A stretch of DNA of 12,627 bases. It comes from an uncultured Acidimicrobiaceae bacterium (GTDB lineage: Bacteria; Actinomycetota; Acidimicrobiia; Acidimicrobiales; Ilumatobacteraceae). Shown here piece after piece: positions 6,866 through 12,627 of the stretch. The stretch's first letter is position 1; each line of letters starts with the position of its first letter. The position numbers and the translations under genes are program-made. The notes under the pieces were generated by a model that made no database searches, had not been told where the DNA came from, and saw only the letters and a program-made list of their open reading frames with translations. The stretch covers positions 1 through 12,627 of the forward strand of contig CAIZMV010000150.1 in assembly GCA_903934195.1 (NCBI GenBank), in the 5' to 3' direction.

Positions 6866-7240
6866 CTATTCGACGGTAAGAGTTGCTTTCATGTTGCTGT
6901 GACCAGGCACGTCACAAATCAATGTGTATGTGCCAGCATCCAACGTGATAGCGCCAGAGTCAACCGAACCCTTTTGACCAACGACCAATTTGAAGTTCGG
7001 AACCTTGGTGTCACCCTTAGCAAGGATGAGTGTGTGTCGAATTGAGTCTTCGTTTGAGTAACCCAACACCACTGATCCGGCAGTGACGGGGCCATAGGTC
7101 TTTGCATCAAAGCGAAGGCCCGAAACAGCGGTGACAACGAGGGCGCCGGTTGGCAACGTTTCTGCTGGGGCAGAAGTTCCGCCACCGCTACATGCTGTCA
7201 GAAGAGCCACTGAGGCCGTGAAGGAAAGAAGACGTTTCAT
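6866..7240 (-). CDS. Cupredoxin-like (plastocyanin/azurin-type) copper-binding lipoprotein
   Basis: This 124-residue protein begins with MKRLLSFTASVALLTACSGGG, a lipoprotein signal with lipobox LTAC and lipidated Cys17, followed by a Ser/Gly/Ala-rich spacer. The mature part is a small beta-sandwich. Candidate type 1 copper ligands are H69 (in RHTLIL), C109, H114 and M117 in LICDVPGHSNM. It would sit on the outer face of the cytoplasmic membrane and carry electrons or bind copper. The gap between the second His and Met is two residues, shorter than the four commonly seen in plastocyanins and sulfocyanins, so the site could be modified. The ATG at 7240 was chosen over an in-frame ATG at 7270 because it begins the signal peptide. 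It has no ribosome binding site but a well-placed -10. It converges on the PuuD-like gene and diverges from kgd. Confidence 0.88.
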   Translation of the reverse strand: MKRLLSFTASVALLTACSGGGTSAPAETLPTGALVVTAVSGLRFDAKTYGPVTAGSVVLGYSNEDSIRHTLILAKGDTKVPNFKLVVGQKGSVDSGAITLDAGTYTLICDVPGHSNMKATLTVE

Positions 7241-7383
7241 GAGACCGAATTTACAAGCGAAATGGGCCAATAGGTCGGGCTGGAGTGATCAGGGGAAGTA
7301 CCATTTGTCACGCGGACAACGGCGTCCGTGGCATCAAGCGAAATGGTGCCCAAGCGCCCACTAGGGCAGTGATCGAGGCGACA
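7241..7383. promoter_or_regulatory. Divergent intergenic region between the cupredoxin and kgd genes
   Basis: The 143-base region should contain both promoters. On the plus strand a TTGTCA (7305-7310) resembles a -35, but no good -10 follows at the right distance. A hairpin-forming repeat CGCGGAC / GTCCGTG (7311-7317 and 7324-7330, one G-U pair, 6-base loop) directly follows it. GAGG at 7375-7378 is the kgd ribosome binding site. On the minus strand there is a likely -10 at 7248-7253. Confidence 0.4.
7248..7253 (-). promoter_or_regulatory. Likely -10 element giving a leaderless cupredoxin transcript
   Basis: Minus-strand TAAATT ends exactly seven bases before the ATG at 7240, so transcription would be expected to begin at or next to the A of the start codon. 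No Shine-Dalgarno is present, consistent with the leaderless mRNAs common in actinobacteria. The -35 region is not recognisable. Confidence 0.4.
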
Positions 7384-10300
7384 ATGGCAGACATAGCTGA
7401 CCGTACGCAAGACTTTGGTGCGAACTCATGGCTCGTAGAGGAAATGTACGAGCGATATCGCGCTGATCAGAACTCAGTGAGTGAGGCATGGCGCGAATTT
7501 TTCAGCGACTACCGAAGCGCTGCCACATTGACGGCCGCAGCGCCTGCGTCGCCCGTTTCTTCAGCCGCTCCGACGCCTGCAGCAACTCCTTCGCCTCTCG
7601 CAAGCTCGAACGACTCTGTAGTTCCTCAGCCGTCGGCACCTGTTGCTCCGGTGTCTGTTCCTGAAGGGTCCTCTTTGGAGCCGTTGCGTGGCGTTGGTGC
7701 AGCAATTGTGACGAATATGGAAAAGAGCCTCTCTGTTCCTACTGCTACCAGTTTCCGCAACGTGCCAGCGCGTCTGTTGGAAGTCAATCGTAAAGTCATC
7801 AACGATTACCGCTCTCTGCACGGTCTTTCAAAAGTTTCGTTTACACACATCATTGCCCACGCCATTGTTCGTGCTATTTCTGATGCTGTTCCAAACATGC
7901 GTAACGCATACGCAGTTGCCGCTGACGGAAAGCCCCAATTAGTTCGAAACCCACATGTCAATGTTGGGCTCGCGGTTGATGTTGATAAGGGCGACGGAAC
8001 TCGTTCGTTGGTTGTTCCCGTATTGATGAATGCCGACACGCTGAGTTTCGCTGGCTTCCTTGTTGCATACGACGACATTGTTCGCAAAGTAAAGGCAAAC
8101 AAGCTCACGATTGCTGACTTCCAAGGTGCAAACGTTTCAATTACAAACCCGGGCACCATCGGAACTGTTCAGTCAGTTCCACGTCTGATGCCGGGACAAG
8201 GTGTCATTGTCGGAGTCGGGTCTATTGATTACCCAGCCGAATTCCAAGGCAGTGACCCTGCAAACTTGAACGCTCTTGGAGTCTCAAAAGTTGTCACGGT
8301 GACAAGTACGTACGACCACCGCATCATTCAAGGTGCAGAGAGTGGATTGTTCTTGAAGCGAGTTCACGAATTGTTGTTGGGCAGCCACGGCTTCTACAAC
8401 GACATCTTCCGCAGTCTTGACATTCCTTATCAGCCAGTCGAATGGTCATCAGATGCTTCACCAATGAATCGTGAAGAAACCATGATGGAAAAGCAGATGC
8501 AGGTCAGCACGCTTGTTCGAGTTCATCGTGTGCGTGGTCACCTCATTGCCGATATTGACCCATTGCATTGGAAGGCACCACGCTTGCCGCGTGAACTGGA
8601 TCTTGCAACATACGGACTCACCATTTGGGATCTTGAACGTGAATTCCTCACAGGCGGAGTAGCAGGAAGTCACAAGATGACTCTTGATGAATTGCTTGGC
8701 GTCCTGCGTGATGCCTATTGCCGCACCATCGGTATTGAGTACATGCATATTCAAAACACAGATGAACAGCGTTGGATTCAGTCCAAGGTTGAGGGCGCAA
8801 CGTTTACTCCAACACTTGATGAGAAGTTGCGTATTCTCGAACGCCTAAACGCTGCTGAAGCATTCGAAAAGTTCCTCGCAACTAAATATGTTGGTACCAA
8901 GAGATTCGGTCTTGAAGGTTCTGAATCAATGATTCCAATCATTGACGAAATCATCTCTGCTGCCGCTGATCAAGACCTTGATGGTGTTGTGATGGGAATG
9001 CCGCATCGCGGACGCCTGAATGTTCTCGCAAATGTTATGGGCAAGAACTACGAGCAAATCTTCAAGGAATTTGAAGGCCATATCAGCTCTGACTCAGTGC
9101 AGGGAAGCGGTGACGTGAAGTATCACCTCGGTGCTCAAGGCTCATACACATCAGCTGCTGGAAACACAATCGACATTGAATTGGCCGCAAACCCAAGCCA
9201 CTTGGAAACCGTGAATGGTGTTGTTCTCGGAATGGTGCGCGCGCAACAAGACAAGATCGAACCTCCATTTGCGTTCAGTGTTCTTCCGCTTCTCATGCAC
9301 GGTGACGCAGCCTTTGCTGGACAAGGCATTGTTGCTGAAGGTCTCGCAATGAGTGATATCTCTGGCTATCGCGTAGGCGGAACTATTCACCTTGTTGTTA
9401 ACAACCAAATTGGTTACACCACTGCACCGAAGTATGCACGCTCCTCGATTTATGCAACTGATGTTGCAAAGACTGTTCAGGCTCCAATTTTCCACGTGAA
9501 TGGTGATGACCCAGAAGCATGTGCCCGCGTTGCGCGCCTTGCATTCGAATACCGTCAGCGCTTCCATAAAGACGTTGTGATTGACATGCTCTGCTACCGC
9601 TTGCACGGTCATAACGAAGGCGATGATCCGAGCTATACACAACCATTGATGTACAAGGCCATTGCAGAAAAGCGCAGTGTCCGCAAGATGTATGTCGAAC
9701 AGTTGGTGAAGCGTGGCGACATCAGCCTTGAAGTGGCTGAACAAGTTTTGCAGGATTATCAGAGCAAGCTTCAGACCGCACTCGACGACACTCGTTCACA
9801 CGCGCCTGAAAAGGTGAAGGCTGCAAAGCCGCCAGTGCCGGTTGGCGTATTGCCTCATGTGAACACTGCTATCGACAAAGCAACATTTGATCGAATCTTT
9901 AGTCAGCTGACGAATTACCCAGCCGACTTCACGCCGCATCCGAAACTTGTTCGTCAATTCGCAGCCCGCGAAGCAGCTTTCGAAAAAGATGGCGATTTTG
10001 AATGGGCGATTGGTGAAGCACTTGCCATTGGTTCATTGCTGTTGGAAGGTTTTGATGTTCGCTTGATGGGCGAGGATTCTCGTCGTGGAACATTCGCACA
10101 TCGTCACGCCGCGTTAGTCGATTACGAGAATGAAACCGACTTCATTCCGTTACAGCAGTTGCCAGGTGCAACTGGAAAGTTCTGGGTGTACGACTCACTC
10201 TTGTCTGTGTATGCAGCACGTGGTTTCGAATACGGCTACGCGCATACGAACCGCAACACTCTCACCATGTGGGAAGCACAGTTTGGTGACTTCATCAACG

Positions 10301-11025
10301 GTGCACAGATTGTGCTTGACCAGTACTTGGTGGCAGCTGAAGATAAATGGAAGCAACAAAACGGCTTGGTGCTGTTGTTGCCACACGGTTTCGAAGGGCA
10401 AGGCCCAGAGCATTCCAGTGCACGCGTAGAACGTTTCTTGCAATCTTGTGCAGAAGACAACATTCAAGTTGTCAATGCAACAACTGCTGCTCAGTTCTTC
10501 CACGTATTGCGTCGTCAATTGCACCGTGATATTCGTAAGCCATTGGTTATCTTCACTCCGAAGCAACCATTGCGTATGAAAGAAAGTCGTTCACGTCTTG
10601 AAGATGTCACTTCCGGTTCATTCCAGGAAGTACTGAATGATCCATTCGTTACTGACAAGGCATCGGTCAAGCGCATCGTGCTGTGTAGTGGAAAAGTTGC
10701 ATGGGATGCCATGGCAGAACGTGACAAGCGTTCCGCTCCTGTGGCTGTAGTTCGTGTTGAGCAGTTGTATCCATTCCCCATTGATCAAATCAATGAAGCA
10801 ATAGCTACGTACCCAAATGCAAAAGAGATTGTCTGGCTTCAAGAGGAACCGGAAAACATGGGTGCATGGCAATTCGTTGAGCACCGAATCTGGCGAGTGA
10901 AAGAACGTGGATACGACTTGCGTCATACAGCGCGGGTTGCCTCAGGAAGCCCTGCAACAGGTTCAAAAGCTATTCATGACCAAGAACATGGCGACCTCAT
11001 GGACGAAACGTTTTCGGGTTTCTAA
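7384..11025 (+). CDS. kgd: Multifunctional 2-oxoglutarate decarboxylase/dehydrogenase E1 fused to E2-type acyltransferase domain
   Basis: This 1213-residue protein matches the actinobacterial Kgd/OdhA architecture. It has an N-terminal E1 leader (about 1-45, DFGANSWLVEEMYERY), a Pro/Ala/Ser linker (about 46-98), a succinyltransferase-like E2 catalytic core without a lipoyl domain (about 99-345, catalytic DHR with H312), then thiamine-diphosphate E1 domains. E1 features are PHRGR at 540-544, the Mg-ThDP motif from G640-D641 to N674 and I676 (GDAAFAGQG...NNQIG), HGHNEGDD at 741-748 and GEDSRRGTFAHRHA at 896-909. It decarboxylates 2-oxoglutarate and, with a lipoyl-bearing E2 encoded elsewhere, makes succinyl-CoA in the TCA cycle. 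In related organisms the FHA protein GarA/OdhI inhibits it. The ATG at 7384 has GAGG five bases upstream. The extension from an ATG at 7285 is non-conserved. No frameshift is seen. Its stop overlaps that of the convergent HAD gene. Confidence 0.97.
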   Translation: MADIADRTQDFGANSWLVEEMYERYRADQNSVSEAWREFFSDYRSAATLTAAAPASPVSSAAPTPAATPSPLASSNDSVVPQPSAPVAPVSVPEGSSLEPLRGVGAAIVTNMEKSLSVPTATSFRNVPARLLEVNRKVINDYRSLHGLSKVSFTHIIAHAIVRAISDAVPNMRNAYAVAADGKPQLVRNPHVNVGLAVDVDKGDGTRSLVVPVLMNADTLSFAGFLVAYDDIVRKVKANKLTIADFQGANVSITNPGTIGTVQSVPRLMPGQGVIVGVGSIDYPAEFQGSDPANLNALGVSKVVTVTSTYDHRIIQGAESGLFLKRVHELLLGSHGFYNDIFRSLDIPYQPVEWSSDASPMNREETMMEKQMQVSTLVRVHRVRGHLIADIDPLHWKAPRLPRELDLATYGLTIWDLEREFLTGGVAGSHKMTLDELLGVLRDAYCRTIGIEYMHIQNTDEQRWIQSKVEGATFTPTLDEKLRILERLNAAEAFEKFLATKYVGTKRFGLEGSESMIPIIDEIISAAADQDLDGVVMGMPHRGRLNVLANVMGKNYEQIFKEFEGHISSDSVQGSGDVKYHLGAQGSYTSAAGNTIDIELAANPSHLETVNGVVLGMVRAQQDKIEPPFAFSVLPLLMHGDAAFAGQGIVAEGLAMSDISGYRVGGTIHLVVNNQIGYTTAPKYARSSIYATDVAKTVQAPIFHVNGDDPEACARVARLAFEYRQRFHKDVVIDMLCYRLHGHNEGDDPSYTQPLMYKAIAEKRSVRKMYVEQLVKRGDISLEVAEQVLQDYQSKLQTALDDTRSHAPEKVKAAKPPVPVGVLPHVNTAIDKATFDRIFSQLTNYPADFTPHPKLVRQFAAREAAFEKDGDFEWAIGEALAIGSLLLEGFDVRLMGEDSRRGTFAHRHAALVDYENETDFIPLQQLPGATGKFWVYDSLLSVYAARGFEYGYAHTNRNTLTMWEAQFGDFINGAQIVLDQYLVAAEDKWKQQNGLVLLLPHGFEGQGPEHSSARVERFLQSCAEDNIQVVNATTAAQFFHVLRRQLHRDIRKPLVIFTPKQPLRMKESRSRLEDVTSGSFQEVLNDPFVTDKASVKRIVLCSGKVAWDAMAERDKRSAPVAVVRVEQLYPFPIDQINEAIATYPNAKEIVWLQEEPENMGAWQFVEHRIWRVKERGYDLRHTARVASGSPATGSKAIHDQEHGDLMDETFSGF

Positions 11026-11663
11026 AACTGAAGGCCCAAGTGATCTGAAAGTTCCTGAAGAGCAATAGTTGGGTCACCAACTTTGATGGTGCGCATGCCC
11101 ATCGCTGCTGCTGGCTTTAAATTGACACCTAGGTCGTCAAGAAACACGCATTCATCTGGTGAGACGCCAACAAGTTCGCATGCAATCTCATAGAAACGTG
11201 GTTCAGGTTTTCTGCAACCAACCTTGCTGCTCTCCACCACATGATCAAACTTCTTCATGATTGCGGCGACTTCAATTTGTCGTGGTGAGGGGTCGGGGGT
11301 AGTCGACACCACATTGTTAGTCAGACACGCTGTGCGGTACCCAGAGGCAATTACGTGGTCAAGTGCAGCCACCATGGCAGGTCGCACATCGCCAGACAGC
11401 AGGGCAAGCACGTCGGCACCCGGAATTCGATGACCAAGTGCCTCACTTTCTGTGGCAAAGAGGGCGTCGAACTCAAGAGGGGAGATGTCATTGCGCTCAA
11501 GGAGAGCCCAGGCGTTCCCATCCGGATTAGTGGAATTCACCCGCCGAATGTGATCTAACGGCAGTCCAGATGCCGTTTCGTAGCGATTAAAGGCCTCAAA
11601 AGGGCTGGAAAGGATGACCCCGCCAAAATCCCAGAGAACAGCACGAATTTCCTTATGTATCAC
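11022..11663 (-). CDS. HAD-superfamily subfamily IA protein (epoxide-hydrolase-N/ACAD10-like)
   Basis: This protein has 213 residues from a GTG at 11663, or 222 from an ATG at 11690. HAD motifs are motif I LWDFGGV (nucleophile D12), motif II CLTNN (T115), motif III CRKPEPRFYEIA (K152) and motif IV FLDDLGVN (D176, D177). The layout, with an alpha-helical cap after SSPFEAFNRYE and GLP, resembles the phosphatase-like N-terminal domain of soluble epoxide hydrolase and ACAD10. The usual second Asp of motif I (DxD) is Gly here (DFG), common in this subgroup, so phosphatase activity is not assured. I prefer the GTG start because TAGCCT, a TANNNT -10, ends seven bases before it, matching the cupredoxin gene's leaderless arrangement. 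The extra nine residues from 11690 look non-conserved. Substrate is unknown. The 3' end overlaps the kgd stop by four bases. Confidence 0.9.
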   Translation of the reverse strand: MIHKEIRAVLWDFGGVILSSPFEAFNRYETASGLPLDHIRRVNSTNPDGNAWALLERNDISPLEFDALFATESEALGHRIPGADVLALLSGDVRPAMVAALDHVIASGYRTACLTNNVVSTTPDPSPRQIEVAAIMKKFDHVVESSKVGCRKPEPRFYEIACELVGVSPDECVFLDDLGVNLKPAAAMGMRTIKVGDPTIALQELSDHLGLQF

Positions 11664-11670
11664 GGGCGAC

Positions 11671-11676
11671 AGGCTA
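11671..11676 (-). promoter_or_regulatory. Possible -10 element for a leaderless HAD transcript
   Basis: Minus-strand TAGCCT ends seven bases before the GTG at 11663, the same spacing as the -10 of the cupredoxin gene. If real it excludes the upstream ATG at 11690 as the start. No -35 is evident. Confidence 0.33.
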
Positions 11677-11722
11677 GACGGATTGCCCATCAGATGGCGG
11701 GTTCGGGTGATTGACTGAATGG

Positions 11723-12627
11723 GTGACCAAACACATCATCGTCGACGGATCGAACATTGCAACCGAGGGTCGATCAGTTCCCAGCCTTGCCCAACTCCAC
11801 GAAGCCGTCATGGCCTTGATGGATGAATTCAAAAATGCCAAGGTCTCAGTCGTTGTTGATGCAACATTTGGGCATCGCATCGCCAAAAAGGAATCTGCAG
11901 AGTTCGAAAAGGCAATTGCTAATAACGAACTCGTTGCGCCTCCGGCGGGCGCAGTTGGCCGGGGTGATGCATTTGTTTTGGCAATCGCAGACAAGGTGAA
12001 TGCTTCCATTTTGTCGAACGACAGCTATCAAGAATTCCACGGTAAATACAAGTGGCTTTTCGATGAAGGTCGCCTTATTGGTGGAAAGCCAGTGCCACTT
12101 GTTGGTTGGGTATTCGTCGAGCGACTTCCGGTGCGTGGAGCCACGAGTCGTCGTTCTGTAAAAACAGGAAAAGTTGTTAAGAAAGAATCTCCGACTGCAA
12201 GTCCGGAAGCCAGCAAGCCAATGCCAGTTCCAAAGGCTCCGCCTCCGAGCGTCAAAGCGAAAATGGCCAATGAACTCATGCCATATTTGCAGTTTGTCGA
12301 AAAGCATCCCGTTGGTTCAAAGGTAAAGGCCGTCGTTGAGTCGTATGCGGCAAACGGAATTACTGCACTCATTGGAGATATCTCTGGGTACGTACCACTT
12401 CGCAACATGGCAAATCCGCAACCACGTAGCGCTCGAGACATTTTTACTCTTGGTGATTCAGTGACATTGACGGTTGTTGGCTACACCCCGGCGCGACGAA
12501 GTGTTGATCTTGCAGTGCCAGGTGTTGTTGATGTTGTGGCAAAGCCGTCAGGCAAACCGTCGGTTGCAAAGAAGGCTGTGCCAGAGAAGAAAGCCGCTGT
12601 AGTTAAGAAATCTGCACCCGCCAAGAA
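11723..12627 (+). CDS. Zc3h12a/Regnase-like (NYN/PIN-fold) ribonuclease domain fused to S1-like RNA-binding domain and Lys/Ala/Pro-rich tail, cut by the window edge
   Basis: The frame is open for 301 codons from a GTG at 11723 to the right edge. Residues 1-140 form a PIN-like nuclease domain: IIVDGSNIA (D8, N11), VVVDATFG (D46), GRGDAFVLAIAD (D82) and SNDSYQEF (D100, E104), the last resembling the SNDNYRD block of Regnase-1. These acidic residues would hold the catalytic metal. After a Pro/Ser/Lys linker (about 141-180), residues 188-268 look like an S1-type OB fold: VGSKVKAVV, GYVPLRNM, FTLGDSVTLTVVGY and a final RRSVDLAVP. From about 274 the chain becomes Lys/Ala/Pro-rich, histone H1-like. 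The predicted role is endoribonucleolytic RNA processing or decay with S1-mediated substrate binding (inference). GGGTGATT at 11705-11712 resembles the extended anti-16S sequence and supports the GTG. TTG at 11711 is an alternative start. It is divergent from the HAD gene. Confidence 0.87.
   Translation, partial: MTKHIIVDGSNIATEGRSVPSLAQLHEAVMALMDEFKNAKVSVVVDATFGHRIAKKESAEFEKAIANNELVAPPAGAVGRGDAFVLAIADKVNASILSNDSYQEFHGKYKWLFDEGRLIGGKPVPLVGWVFVERLPVRGATSRRSVKTGKVVKKESPTASPEASKPMPVPKAPPPSVKAKMANELMPYLQFVEKHPVGSKVKAVVESYAANGITALIGDISGYVPLRNMANPQPRSARDIFTLGDSVTLTVVGYTPARRSVDLAVPGVVDVVAKPSGKPSVAKKAVPEKKAAVVKKSAPAK

Noticed and set aside
7285..7383. 33-residue extension of kgd
   Set aside because: The sequence is not Kgd-like, and the ATG at 7384 has GAGG at the right distance just before the conserved N-terminus.
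9151..9744. Long minus-strand open frame inside kgd (197 codons)
   Set aside because: It is antisense to the conserved E1 core, Cys/His-rich and without domain features, as expected of a shadow frame.
12028..12441. Minus-strand open frame of 137 codons opposite the ribonuclease-S1 gene
   Set aside because: The plus-strand frame carries the nuclease and S1 motifs. The antisense frame has no coherent domain.

Overview
The window looks like a chromosomal housekeeping segment from an actinobacterium, most likely an Acidimicrobiia-type lineage with roughly balanced GC. The main pointers are a fused 2-oxoglutarate decarboxylase/dehydrogenase of the Kgd type (an actinobacterial hallmark), an EttA-type ABC-F protein, an actinobacterial-style CysQ and at least two genes that look leaderless. 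The exact lineage is inference. I see no tRNA, rRNA, CRISPR array, insertion sequence, phage or plasmid signature, and codon use looks uniform throughout.

Layout. (1) Positions 1-1533, minus: a UbiB/ABC1 atypical kinase whose C-terminus runs off the left edge. (2) Divergent from it, 1626-3141, plus: a two-gene unit encoding a CaiB/BaiF family III CoA-transferase and a small VOC/glyoxalase-fold protein. (3) 3150-5924, minus: a compact three-gene unit in the order ettA, a 103-residue two-helix membrane protein, and cysQ, with a 4-base gap and then a 4-base GTGA overlap. (4) 6032-6799, plus: a six-helix membrane protein related to the membrane domain of PuuD urate hydroxylases but without cytochrome c, followed by a perfect bidirectional terminator. 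(5) 6866-7240, minus: a cupredoxin lipoprotein. (6) 7384-11025, plus: full-length kgd. (7) 11022-11663 (or 11690), minus: a HAD-family protein whose stop codon overlaps that of kgd. (8) 11723 to the right edge, plus: a Regnase/Zc3h12a-like (NYN/PIN-fold) ribonuclease domain joined to an S1-like domain and a Lys/Ala/Pro-rich tail.

Functional themes. There is central carbon and CoA chemistry (Kgd, CoA-transferase), translation control and nucleotide housekeeping (EttA, CysQ), membrane or extracytoplasmic redox (PuuD-like protein, cupredoxin, UbiB) and RNA metabolism (the ribonuclease fusion). I do not see a multi-gene defence or biosynthetic system. The most distinctive object is the C-terminally cut ribonuclease-S1 fusion at the right edge. 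Next come the short PuuD-like membrane protein beside a copper lipoprotein and the unrecognised membrane gene inside the ettA-cysQ unit.
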